DNA of 7,740 nt from Calditrichota bacterium (GCA_024275555.1 JAJRYW010000468.1:1-7740), one strand, 5' to 3'; positions 1 to 6,258 are shown, counted from the first letter of the stretch. Notes: generated from the letters alone by a model not told the origin. A program made the numbers and translations.

Positions 1-1
1 G

Positions 2-718
2 CTGGGCGAGGTGGTGGTGGTGGCGCCGACCACGCAGCAATCCGCCACCGGTCGCAGTCTCTGGGGCAAACGGGAGGCACGCCTCGATCGATTTGATTTC
101 TCGGTAAACAGCCATTCCGTGGACGCTTACCACTGCGACGCCTCCCCGGCCCTGACGCTGATTCATGGATTCAATATATTGTTCCGGGATCGCCGCCCGG
201 ACCTGGTGGTTTCGGGGATCAATTACGGTGAAAATTTAGGCAGCGGTATTACCCATTCTGGCACCATCGGTGTGGCCATCGAAGCGGCCTGCCGGGGGAT
301 ACCGGCCCTGGCGGTCTCCCGGCAAACCGATTTTGAGCACCACCGCAATTATGGCGAGATTGATTGGACGGCCGCGGCGCATTTTGCGGGAATTTTTGCC
401 GAAAAACTGCTTTCCAGGAGTTTCCCGCCGGATGTCGATCTGCTTAAAATCGACGTGCCGGATTCTGCGACTCCCCAAACTCCCTGGAAACTCACCCGGC
501 TCTCCCGGCAGCCTTACTGGCTTTCCGAAATGGATCAACCGCATATACAAAGCCGCCTTTCCGAGGCGGTACTGCGCATTCGCATCGATTATGAAACCCT
601 GGAGCCGGATTCGGATATTTATGCATTTGCGGTGGAACGGGTAGTCTCGGTAACCCCGCTGAGCCTGGATATGACCTCCCGGGTTGATTTTGGCGACCTT
701 GAAAATCTGTTGAGTTAA
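2..718 (+). CDS. surE: 5'/3'-nucleotidase SurE, N-terminus outside the window
   Basis: SurE is a metal-dependent phosphatase that removes phosphate from nucleoside 5'- and 3'-monophosphates and works in nucleotide salvage and stationary-phase survival. The frame is already open at the left edge (Leu-Gly-Glu before the first GTG), so about 25-30 N-terminal residues, including the metal-binding NDDG motif, lie upstream. Visible signatures, counted from the GTG at 11, are VVVVAP followed by QQSATG with the expected active-site Ser (about residue 11), SGINYGENLG with the metal-ligand Asn (about 71), and HSGTIGVAIEA, where the family usually has YSGT. A typical SurE C-terminus follows: an Asp-rich segment, then VSVTPLSLDMT. 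The 238 visible codons plus the missing part match the usual 250-265 residues. The TAA stop at 716-718 is clean. Family assignment is secure; the catalytic Asp pair cannot be checked here. Confidence 0.95.
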   Translation: MGEVVVVAPTTQQSATGRSLWGKREARLDRFDFSVNSHSVDAYHCDASPALTLIHGFNILFRDRRPDLVVSGINYGENLGSGITHSGTIGVAIEAACRGIPALAVSRQTDFEHHRNYGEIDWTAAAHFAGIFAEKLLSRSFPPDVDLLKIDVPDSATPQTPWKLTRLSRQPYWLSEMDQPHIQSRLSEAVLRIRIDYETLEPDSDIYAFAVERVVSVTPLSLDMTSRVDFGDLENLLS

Positions 719-1027
719 CTCACTACTGGGCACTTTTTAGGAAGCCGCGGATTTGCACGCCTGCCCCGTTGGGGGATCAACACGCCTGCCCCGCCACAAC
801 GTGGTGACGTCGTCATCGGGGGATTTTTTGACGGTTCTGCAATACAAGTGTACCAAATCAGTAAGAATCTGTGACGATCCGCGCGGCTAAAATAAAAAGG
901 GGCCGGTGCTGAATAAGTTCAACGGAAAATTCTCGACGCAAGCAATAATTCTGCTCTTGAATATATAGATTGGCCGTGTTAGATTTGGTCGCAAAACGAT
1001 CTGACAGACTGAGACGGAGGAGCGAAG
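719..1027. other. Intergenic region between surE and the 80-residue protein gene
   Basis: These 309 bp show no convincing coding frame on either strand. They contain an exact 13-bp direct repeat, CACGCCTGCCCCG, at 756-768 and 781-793 (25-bp period). A near-palindrome, GGTGACGTCGTCATC, lies around 803-817 and is followed by GGGGG and ATTTTTT. The last part could be a loose terminator for surE, but the stem is short and interrupted. The 3' end holds the promoter and ribosome binding site of the next gene. Confidence 0.5.
957..987 (+). promoter_or_regulatory. Candidate promoter of the 80-residue protein gene
   Basis: TTGAAT (957-962) and TAGATT (980-985) are separated by 17 bp, which fits a sigma-70-type -35/-10 pair. 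The same bases read TAGATTTG at 980-987, matching the Bacteroidota -7 consensus TAnnTTTG, with TTG about 20 bp upstream. Either reading puts transcription start near 990, about 35 nt before the ATG at 1028. Predicted from sequence only. Confidence 0.5.
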
Positions 1028-1270
1028 ATGGAAACCTATTTCAAAGATTTAAAAGTCGGGCAGCGGTTTAAAATCGTCGGCGATCTGAAGGCCAACACCG
1101 GAATGGAACCGATTTTACAGCAGGGGCTAATCCTGGAAAAAATCCCCTTGATGCAGAACTACTACCGCACTACCGGTTATAAGCGGAATGCCAGGTTGAT
1201 TTATTCCACCTCAAAAATGAATGACAAGTATTTTTATATCGCTGATGATCAGCGTGTAGAAGTGCTCTAA
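1028..1270 (+). CDS. Small uncharacterised protein, 80 residues
   Basis: I do not recognise a named family. The product is 80 residues, soluble, with no signal peptide or membrane segment. It opens with a short acidic/aromatic stretch, then FKDLKVGQRFKIVGDL, a layout common in small beta-barrel (SH3-like) proteins where an L-x-x-G-x-x-F strand starts the domain. The middle is rich in Tyr and basic residues (about 44-60: QNYYRTTGYKRNARLIY) and the end is YFYIADDQRVEVL. The ATG start is well supported: AGGAG sits 5-6 nt upstream in GAGACGGAGGAGCGAAG. A promoter candidate precedes it and a strong hairpin follows, so it is probably a single-gene transcript. Tyr/Arg/Lys content would suit nucleic-acid or phosphate binding, but that is speculation. 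Start, stop, ribosome site and flanking signals make a real gene likely; its function is unknown. Confidence 0.8.
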   Translation: METYFKDLKVGQRFKIVGDLKANTGMEPILQQGLILEKIPLMQNYYRTTGYKRNARLIYSTSKMNDKYFYIADDQRVEVL

Positions 1271-1279
1271 ACCCGGTTC

Positions 1280-1316
1280 GGATGCGCCCTGGCATAAGCG
1301 GCCGGGCGCATTTCTT
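1280..1316 (+). terminator. Intrinsic terminator after the 80-residue protein gene
   Basis: ATGCGCCC (1282-1289) pairs perfectly with GGGCGCAT (1304-1311). An inner GGC/GCC stem (1291-1293 with 1301-1303) sits above a one-base bulge, and G-T wobbles extend the base. TTTCTT follows directly. The hairpin starts 11 bp after the stop codon, where a rho-independent terminator of this gene would be expected. Confidence 0.7.
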
Positions 1317-1454
1317 AAATCCAACGCCGCCAACATCCCTGAATCCCCCGATAACAAAAAATTGCATTTCTTTTCATAATTCAGTAACTTTTTCAGGTTT
1401 AAGCAGCAGCGGCCATCGGGTACGACGGCTCACCAACCTTTCGGGGATCAGAAA

Positions 1455-2312
1455 ATGTCTCTCTTTCAGCAGATGCGCTCCTGGTTTGGACCTCCAGCGC
1501 GGCAACGCGAATGGAATTTCGAAGCGCTGTTGCGCAGCGGTGTAGAGCGCTGGAATCACTGGCGCGTGCAGCATCCCCAGGCGGCGCCCCATCTCGCCGG
1601 CATTGATCTTACCGGGCAGCATCTTCCCGGGATCAATTTATCCGGCGCCAATTTAACCCTGGCCACCTTTAATGAAGCCAATCTCAGCGGGGCCGATCTC
1701 CGGGGAGCGATCTTGTTCAACTCCGGGTTCAGCGAGGCGAATTTAAGCGGGGCCAATCTTTCCGGTGCGGATCTTCGTTCGGCCAATCTTCCCTATGTGC
1801 AGCTTTCCCGGGCGCGGTTAACCTCGGCAAACTTACAGGGGGGCAATCTCTTCCTGGCGCGGATGAACGGCGTCGAAGCGGCCCGGGTTATTCTGATTGA
1901 GTGCAACCTGGGCGAGGTGCAGTTGCAGGAGGCCAATCTCCGCGAAGCGACCCTGAAAGACGCCTACCTGCGCGGCAGCAATTTAAGCGGCGCTAATTTT
2001 AGCGGCGCTTTAATGCAGGATTGCTGCCTGCGGGAGGCCGTTTGTATCGGAACCGATTTTGGCCGGGCTAATTTGAGTGAAGCGAATTTTAACCGGAGTT
2101 TATTGAAGGGAGTGAATTTTGACCGGGCTTTTTTAAGAGGAGCGCGGCTGGATGAGACAGTTCTGGAAGCTCCCCGCCATTTACGCATGGAGCAAATTAA
2201 AATGATGGAAACGCTCTACAAAGCCAAACCGGACCTGGAACTGCGACTCCGAATGGAAAGCGAGTGCCCGCAACTGCTGCAAAAAAATGAGCTGGAACCC
2301 AATCGCCCCTAA
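1455..2312 (+). CDS. Pentapeptide-repeat protein
   Basis: A 285-residue protein whose centre (about 46-237) is built from A(N/D)LXX-type pentapeptides such as GANLSGADLR and EANLREATLKD. Such runs fold into a right-handed quadrilateral beta-helix of four pentapeptides per coil, so roughly nine or ten coils here. The N-terminal part (about 18-50) has the LLRSGVERWNHWR...P...L layout (Trp33, Trp36) that often precedes the helix in this superfamily. The C-terminal 45 residues are charged and alpha-helical (RHLRMEQIKMMETLYKAKPDLELRLR). There is no signal peptide, so it is probably cytosolic. The ATG at 1455 has only a weak GGGG motif upstream. Some pentapeptide proteins mimic DNA and protect gyrase (Qnr/MfpA), but most have no known role and nothing here points to gyrase. 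The 3' end overlaps the convergent HD gene by 4 nt. The family is certain, the function unknown. Confidence 0.93.
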   Translation: MSLFQQMRSWFGPPARQREWNFEALLRSGVERWNHWRVQHPQAAPHLAGIDLTGQHLPGINLSGANLTLATFNEANLSGADLRGAILFNSGFSEANLSGANLSGADLRSANLPYVQLSRARLTSANLQGGNLFLARMNGVEAARVILIECNLGEVQLQEANLREATLKDAYLRGSNLSGANFSGALMQDCCLREAVCIGTDFGRANLSEANFNRSLLKGVNFDRAFLRGARLDETVLEAPRHLRMEQIKMMETLYKAKPDLELRLRMESECPQLLQKNELEPNRP

Positions 2313-2863
2313 CGGTGATCCAATCCGAATAAACGAATCCATTCTTCTAAAACGGCCTCTTTATCCTTCCCGTAACGACGAATTTTTTTGCGCACCCGTT
2401 CCAGGGATTTCTCCCGGTGCAGTTTGTCGGGATGCTTGGAGTAAAAACAGTCCGCGAAACAGATGATCTTCTCTTCCAGGGTTTCAGGGACCATGTCCCG
2501 ATGGGGGAGCGGGAGGCCTTGCCGGATGATGTCCTCTTTGGTTAGCCCCACCCCGGTGTGCCGCTCGCAAACCAGGGCGTGTCGCGGAAAGCCTTCTTTT
2601 TCCAGCAACTCCCGGCCCAGGTAGCCGTGCTCCAGGTAGTGCCGCTCGCCATAACAGCCGATCTCCGGCGCATAGGTGTAGAAAATGCCGATATCATGCA
2701 AAAATGCCGCTTCGGCAATAAAGTCCCGGTCCGGGTGGAGATCCGACGCCCGGTCAGCCAGTTCCAGGGCTTTATTGCGCACCAACTGGCTATGGGCGAT
2801 CAAGACCCGGTAGGCCAGGGAATCCACCGGGTAATATTTTTGAATCAGGGTTATCGGGTCCAC
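2309..2863 (-). CDS. HD-domain phosphohydrolase (HDIG type)
   Basis: A 184-residue soluble protein with a complete HD metal-binding set: His24 (IAHSQLVRNKALELA), His56-Asp57 (AAFLHDIGIF) and Asp138 (CFADCFYSK). His80 (LEHGYLG) and His102 (CERHTGVG) are further possible ligands. HD proteins hydrolyse phosphate esters, often of nucleotides or cyclic nucleotides; the substrate here is unknown. The pattern DPITLIQKYYP...LHDIGIF...CERHTGVGL...LPLPHRDM closely recalls a small uncharacterised HDIG family I associate with Bacteroidota. I chose the GTG at 2863. The frame continues upstream to a TTG at 2917, but those 18 codons are not family-like, and the TTGACA promoter predicts transcription starting near 2910, downstream of that TTG. 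The ribosome site is weak (GGA about 7 nt upstream). It converges with the pentapeptide gene, with overlapping stops, and diverges from the SRPBCC gene. Confidence 0.9.
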   Translation of the reverse strand: MDPITLIQKYYPVDSLAYRVLIAHSQLVRNKALELADRASDLHPDRDFIAEAAFLHDIGIFYTYAPEIGCYGERHYLEHGYLGRELLEKEGFPRHALVCERHTGVGLTKEDIIRQGLPLPHRDMVPETLEEKIICFADCFYSKHPDKLHREKSLERVRKKIRRYGKDKEAVLEEWIRLFGLDHR

Positions 2864-2916
2864 AATGGTTCCATTCGGTTTCTGATTACTCGGGCGCCGT
2901 AAAAAATCGCCGGGCA

Positions 2917-2945
2917 AATATCTGACAGAAAAACGGCAATGTCAA
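2917..2945 (-). promoter_or_regulatory. Sigma-70-type promoter of the HD-domain gene
   Basis: On the minus strand a perfect TTGACA (2945-2940) is followed after exactly 17 bp by GATATT (2922-2917, four of six matches to TATAAT). Transcription would start near 2910, giving a leader of about 46 nt before the GTG at 2863. This argues against the in-frame TTG at 2917 as translation start. Confidence 0.6.
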
Positions 2946-2974
2946 TTTCCAATTCATCTCCTGCAAACCGTCTT

Positions 2975-3003
2975 TTGGTTAATGATGGTAATTGATGTAT
3001 ATT
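2975..3003 (+). promoter_or_regulatory. Candidate promoter of the SRPBCC-domain gene
   Basis: TTGGTT (2975-2980) lies 17 bp before TATATT (2998-3003, five of six matches to TATAAT). Transcription would start near 3010, about 43 nt before the GTG start. It sits back to back with the HD-gene promoter; the two -35 boxes are about 30 bp apart, so one regulator could affect both. Confidence 0.5.
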
Positions 3004-3052
3004 ATTAGCCGGAGTCTAAGCGCTAATTATTATCATCCCCAGGAGGAGTGTT

Positions 3053-3589
3053 GTGAAGAAACTGAAAATCGCCGGGATTATTGTTACAGCTATGGTCGGA
3101 TTGTTTTTGCTGATTGCCGCTTTTTTGCCATCGCATTATACGGTAGAGCGCAGTATCGTGATTAATCATCCCGATAGCCTGGTGTTTATGCAGGTTGCAG
3201 ATTTTAATAACTGGATCAAATGGAATCCCTGGACAGAACTGGAACGTACTGCCGAAAACATTATTTCGGGACCCCCGGGCAGCGTCGGGGCAAAATGGAG
3301 CTGGAAGGGCAAGAAAATTGGCGCCGGCGTCATGGAAATTATCGAAATCGAACCGTACCGCCTGGTGCACTCCAAAGTGGTTTTGGTGGAGCCGCAAAAA
3401 AATGTTACTGACGACATCTGGGAGTTTGAGCCCACCCCTGAAGGCGTTAAAGTGACCTGGCGAAACAGCGGTGAGTTGGCTTATCCGACCGGCCGTTTCT
3501 TCGGACTTTTCCGGGAGTTCCTTTTAGGCGGGCAATTTGAACACGGGCTGCAGAACCTCAAGGCGCGGTGTGAAAAACTGCAATCATGA
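3053..3589 (+). CDS. Membrane-anchored SRPBCC/polyketide-cyclase-like protein
   Basis: A 178-residue protein with one N-terminal membrane segment (about 6-25, IAGIIVTAMVGLFLLIAAFL) and then a START/SRPBCC-type domain (about 28-176) of the Polyketide_cyc2 kind. Typical features are the strand VERSIVINHPDSLVF, the DFNNWIKWNPW motif (Trp54, Trp57, Trp60), a central WEFEPTPEGVKVTW strand pair, and a C-terminal helix ending in FEHGLQNLKARCEK. The fold makes a deep pocket for hydrophobic ligands; here it would probably sit outside the inner membrane or be released if the N-terminus is cleaved. No ligand or reaction can be inferred. The start is GTG at 3053, set by a strong AGGAGGAG (3041-3048). The gene appears monocistronic, divergent from the HD gene and convergent with the voltage-sensor-like gene. 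Fold assignment is good; role is unknown. Confidence 0.88.
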   Translation: MKKLKIAGIIVTAMVGLFLLIAAFLPSHYTVERSIVINHPDSLVFMQVADFNNWIKWNPWTELERTAENIISGPPGSVGAKWSWKGKKIGAGVMEIIEIEPYRLVHSKVVLVEPQKNVTDDIWEFEPTPEGVKVTWRNSGELAYPTGRFFGLFREFLLGGQFEHGLQNLKARCEKLQS

Positions 3590-3718
3590 TTGCCGGGGTG
3601 CAGAAAGCATGGCGGCTTGAATTTACCTCGGGACCCCGCATGGGTGTGCGGGATGTTCGCCGGTGCAAAGAGGCGGGGCCACACCGGATCGCCGCCCGGT
3701 ACGGCAGAGCAAACTGCC
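3590..3718. terminator. Hairpin-rich spacer between convergent genes, possible weak terminators
   Basis: This 129-bp GC-rich spacer lies between a plus-strand and a minus-strand stop codon and has three short perfect stems: CCCGCA/TGCGGG (3635-3640 with 3647-3652, 6-nt loop), CCGGTG/CACCGG (3660-3665 with 3682-3687), and GGCAG/CTGCC (3703-3707 with 3714-3718, directly after the minus-strand stop). None is followed by a T-run, so classical intrinsic termination is doubtful; the stems could still slow polymerase or protect 3' ends. Confidence 0.3.
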
Positions 3719-4798
3719 CTATTGATCCACGGCTTCACCATCCAAACGTTCTGCGATCCGCTGCTGCAAGCTGGCCTGGTGTTCTTTCTCTTGCTGTTCT
3801 TTCAGCTTCCACTGCTGAATTTGGACTTGCTCTTTAACCAATTCCAGGGCGTCCAGCACCATCTGGCGGGCGACCTCGTTCAATTTGCGGTCTTCCTCGC
3901 TGGCCTCGGCCATCAGCGTGTCGACGGTCAGGTTGGTCAGGTCTTCGATGATCATCTTATTGGCTTCGCTGGCTAAATCGGCAATCATCCCGTCAATCAC
4001 CTTGTAAACAATATCGCTGATGGCGCTTTCTAAGTTCGATTTGACCAGCGGCCCGAAAACGGGGATGAGCGAAATGGTGTGAATCTCCGCGTTATCCCGA
4101 ACGGCCTCGCGGACTTTCTCTTCCAGGTAACCCTGCAAATCCTTCTCATAATTTCGCCGCGCTTCCTCGCTGATATGCACCACCTTATGGGAAATCCAGT
4201 TGACTAAATCCGGCTTGTGGGGCAGGATTACCTCCCGGATAATGCGTTCGGTCATGGGAATGCCGGTGCGCACCTCCGCCTGGACTCCTTCGATGATATT
4301 GACCACCACCCGGTCGGATACTTCCTCGACCAGGATATTCAGATACTTGGTTGCTGCGGAAAACAGGTAGCTTTTGGTGATATCGATGATGCGCAGTTTG
4401 TGCATCCGGATGATGATGGAGATTACCCGCAGTATCCGCAGAAAACGGAAAGTGCCCACCGGAATGCAGCCCAGCACATCGTACCAATGAACAAACGGGT
4501 AGAAAAACCAGCGGTAGTACTCATGCTGCCGCACGGAAATAATCCAGCGAATCACCAGTTCGATCAGAAAAATGCCCACGAAATACAGATCGATGGTGAG
4601 AAAATCGTGATGGATATTGACTTTGTAGAACTGGTAAAAATCCGGGGTATATCGTTGCAGCAGCGATTGAACCATCTCGGAGATAAACAGCCAGTCGAAA
4701 ACAATTAAGGTAAGGTTGACCATCAGGATGGCCAGCATCAGCAAATCGATAAAGATGATGTGCATATCCCGGTTGGAGAGCAATTTCCGTAGCTGCAT
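3719..4798 (-). CDS. Voltage-sensor-like (ion-transport superfamily) membrane protein without a visible pore
   Basis: A 359-residue protein. The first third has four hydrophobic segments laid out like S1-S4 of a voltage-sensor domain: S1 about 13-38 (ending LIVFDWLF), S2 about 66-88 with Glu80 and Arg84 (LIELVIRW), S3 about 97-114 with Asp107 (HWYDVLGCIP), and an S4-like helix about 116-136 with Arg118, Arg121, Arg124, Arg131, Lys134 and Arg136 mostly at three-residue spacing (FRFLRILRVISIIIR). No S5, pore loop or S6 follows. Instead come about 220 charged helical residues, including VSDRVVVNIIEGVQAEVR, and a coiled-coil-like Gln/Glu/Lys-rich end (about 315-350). I recall similar VSD-plus-helical-tail proteins in other bacteria, with no experimental function known to me. 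The ATG follows the upstream gene's stop by 12 bp, with AAAGG 15 nt upstream inside that gene's last codons, so translation is probably coupled. Voltage sensing or proton conduction is only inferred. Confidence 0.85.
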   Translation of the reverse strand: MQLRKLLSNRDMHIIFIDLLMLAILMVNLTLIVFDWLFISEMVQSLLQRYTPDFYQFYKVNIHHDFLTIDLYFVGIFLIELVIRWIISVRQHEYYRWFFYPFVHWYDVLGCIPVGTFRFLRILRVISIIIRMHKLRIIDITKSYLFSAATKYLNILVEEVSDRVVVNIIEGVQAEVRTGIPMTERIIREVILPHKPDLVNWISHKVVHISEEARRNYEKDLQGYLEEKVREAVRDNAEIHTISLIPVFGPLVKSNLESAISDIVYKVIDGMIADLASEANKMIIEDLTNLTVDTLMAEASEEDRKLNEVARQMVLDALELVKEQVQIQQWKLKEQQEKEHQASLQQRIAERLDGEAVDQ

Positions 4799-4810
4799 AG
4801 GCGATTCCGG

Positions 4811-5779
4811 TTACCTTTCTGTAAAAATGAGGCGGATCGGGAGATGGTCGCTGAATCCGGCCGGGTTGTAGCTGCTTTTTTGGGAGGGCCGCCCGTAGCG
4901 CACCGGGGCGCCATAGCGACCTTTAATCATCCCCGGGTAGATTTCTACCTGCACGGAATCGGGCTCAATCTGAAAGACGCCGCTGCGAACCAGCAAGCCC
5001 TTGGCAACCAGAAACTGGTCGAACATGATGCTCTCGGCGTCGTAAACAAAACTGCCCTGGCGTCTTCCCAGCAACGGCCACATCAGGTTGTGCAGATAGG
5101 GGTTGCGCCCATAGACTGTTTTCATACGACTGGGAGTACTAAGGGCGTATTCGTGCAGGGAGCGGCTGAAGGGTTCATCGTTAAAATCGCCCATCACCAG
5201 CACCGGCGCTTTGCTCCCCTTGATCTCCTGAATACGAGAGAGCCAATAACTCAAGGTTTCTCCGGCGATAATCCGGTACGGCTCGGATTCATAGGTTCCT
5301 CCCAATCGCGCCGGCCAATGATTGCCGATTAAGATAAACTCATTCCCGGAACGGCTCTCCATATTCACCTGGAAAATATCCCGGGTGGCGGTTCGCTTGA
5401 GAATTTCGTAGCTGAATTTTAAGCCGGTAAAATTGTATTTTTGCTGATCATAGATAAAGGCGATGTCGATGCCGCGCTGGTCGGGGCTGTCCTGGTGGAT
5501 AATCGCATAGTCCCGGCCCGACGGGGCAAGTTGGTCGACTAAAAGCTGCAATACGCGCCGGTTTTCCACTTCGCAGACGCCCAGGATATCCGGCCCGCGC
5601 TGCTGATTCATTTGCAGGATGATCGAGGCCAGGTTTTCCAGCTTGCGCTTTAAGACCCCGGCAGTCCATCCTTTCAATTCATTTCTAAGCTGCTTTTGCA
5701 GCCAGGCCGGGCGATCCGGCGCGTCAAAGACATCAAACAGATTCTCGACATTCCACCAGGCTAAAAAATGCTTTTCCAT
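4811..5779 (-). CDS. Endonuclease/exonuclease/phosphatase (EEP) family protein
   Basis: A 322-residue protein with the full catalytic set of the DNase I/Mg2+-dependent EEP superfamily: WWNVENLFD (Asn10, Glu12), DILGVCEVEN (Glu70), DQRGIDIAFIYD (Arg102, Asp105), IGNHWPARLGG (His154), VLVMGDFNDEP (Asp198, Asn200) and the terminal SDHLPIRLIF (Asp311, His312). The family cleaves phosphodiester or phosphate-ester bonds in nucleic acids, lipids or small molecules; the substrate cannot be read from the sequence. There is no signal peptide, so it is probably cytosolic. I chose ATG 5779, which directly precedes the first conserved strand and has a G-rich GGGGGG 4 nt upstream. The frame stays open upstream to 5950, but that part is Gly/Pro-rich and not family-like. 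It is the first gene of an operon with the voltage-sensor-like gene, 12 bp apart. No clear promoter was found. Confidence 0.92.
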   Translation of the reverse strand: MEKHFLAWWNVENLFDVFDAPDRPAWLQKQLRNELKGWTAGVLKRKLENLASIILQMNQQRGPDILGVCEVENRRVLQLLVDQLAPSGRDYAIIHQDSPDQRGIDIAFIYDQQKYNFTGLKFSYEILKRTATRDIFQVNMESRSGNEFILIGNHWPARLGGTYESEPYRIIAGETLSYWLSRIQEIKGSKAPVLVMGDFNDEPFSRSLHEYALSTPSRMKTVYGRNPYLHNLMWPLLGRRQGSFVYDAESIMFDQFLVAKGLLVRSGVFQIEPDSVQVEIYPGMIKGRYGAPVRYGRPSQKSSYNPAGFSDHLPIRLIFTER

Positions 5780-5991
5780 AAAGCCCCCCAGATTGTCATG
5801 TGAATTGGAGAATGTAACACAGAGTTGCCCGGAAAAAAAATCCAAACACTTTTCTCTATACGGGATAACCGGCGGGAGGTTGTGTGATATGCTTCTGTAT
5901 CCGGGTCCGGCCGCCTTGCCGCTGCCTTTCCCGGAGCAATATCCCGGCAAAGTAACGGCAGCAGGTCCCGGTTGGCCAGGACCTTGTATTT
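5780..5991. other. Non-coding region upstream of the EEP operon
   Basis: 212 bp between the EEP start and the repeat element. It must hold the operon's minus-strand promoter, but I found no clean -35/-10 pair; TACATT near 5820 is the best -10 candidate and lacks a partner. The distal half (about 5865-5990) is GC-rich and stays open in more than one minus-strand frame. One frame has a protein-like look (LANRDLLPLLCRDIAPGK), possibly a decayed gene end cut by the element, but this is too weak to call. Confidence 0.35.
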
Positions 5992-6200
5992 AGACGTGAA
6001 TTAGTTTCCCAAAAAATGAAATGTATTTGTGTAGTTGCCTTCGTGCAATAGTAATATGCCCCCTCCTTAATCCCTCCCGGCTGGCCAGGGGGGGACCGGT
6101 CTCCCTCCCCGATTTCGGGGAGGGCCGGGGTGGGGAAATTCCATGAGAAACTCGTTCATCATATTTAAACAATTTTATTTTCATACTAATTCACGGGTCT
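5992..6200. repeat. MITE-like interspersed repeat with terminal inverted repeats
   Basis: A 209-bp element bounded by AGACGTGAATTAGT (5992-6005) and ACTAATTCACGGGTCT (6185-6200). The reverse complement of the right end is AGACCCGTGAATTAGT, so the ends are inverted repeats differing by a 2-base indel. The centre is strongly G/C-skewed and contains a hairpin with a 10-bp stem (CCCTCCCCGA/TCGGGGAGGG, 6103-6124, 2-base centre). Reading from 6200 down, its first 111 bases match the sequence starting at 7630 at 101 positions. It has no transposase, so if mobile it depends on an enzyme elsewhere. No clear target-site duplication is visible. A 64-codon minus-strand frame runs through it, but its differences from the other copy mostly change amino acids, so it is unlikely to be a gene. 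Confidence 0.8.
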
Positions 6201-6210
6201 TTAAAGCAGC

Positions 6211-6232
6211 CCACTAAAGCGGGGTTTAGCGG
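6211..6232 (-). terminator. Weak hairpin after the Cys-rich repeat protein gene
   Basis: CTAAA (6214-6218) pairs with TTTAG (6225-6229) around a GCGGGG loop, with two outer C-G pairs after one mismatch. It lies about 27 bp beyond the minus-strand stop at 6259 and a short T-rich stretch follows in transcript direction. It is a low-stability candidate. Confidence 0.25.
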
Positions 6233-6258
6233 ATTCCCATCACCGTTCCGTCATCGTT

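Noticed and set aside
756..793. Two copies of CACGCCTGCCCCG as a possible CRISPR or iteron start
   Set aside because: There are only two copies of 13 bp with a 12-bp gap, no further units and no associated genes.
1352..1390. Promoter-like boxes upstream of the pentapeptide gene (TTGCAT 17 bp before TAACTT; CATAAT at 1375-1380)
   Set aside because: The -10 match of the first pair is poor and CATAAT has no partner at the right distance, so no call was made.
4217..4708. 163-codon plus-strand frame opposite the voltage-sensor-like gene
   Set aside because: The His/Asp/Gln-rich composition is typical of an antisense shadow. The minus strand encodes clear membrane segments and has operon context.
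4844..5332. 162-codon plus-strand frame opposite the EEP gene
   Set aside because: The minus strand carries all EEP catalytic motifs, so the plus-strand frame is a shadow.
5780..5950. N-terminal extension of the EEP protein up to 5950
   Set aside because: The extra 57 residues are Gly/Pro/Ser-rich, lack a signal peptide or known motif, and the ATG at 5779 directly precedes the first conserved strand.
5865..5990. Possible decayed minus-strand gene end with a protein-like stretch (LANRDLLPLLCRDIAPGK)
   Set aside because: The stretch is too short, has no recognised family and no start, and other frames are equally open in this GC-rich sequence.
5990..6184. 64-codon minus-strand frame through the MITE-like repeat, also open in the second copy
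   Set aside because: The differences between copies mostly change amino acids (K/R, I/M, K/E, Y/C, G/E, R/Q), which does not look like coding constraint. The frame is a by-product of a G/C-skewed repeat without stops.
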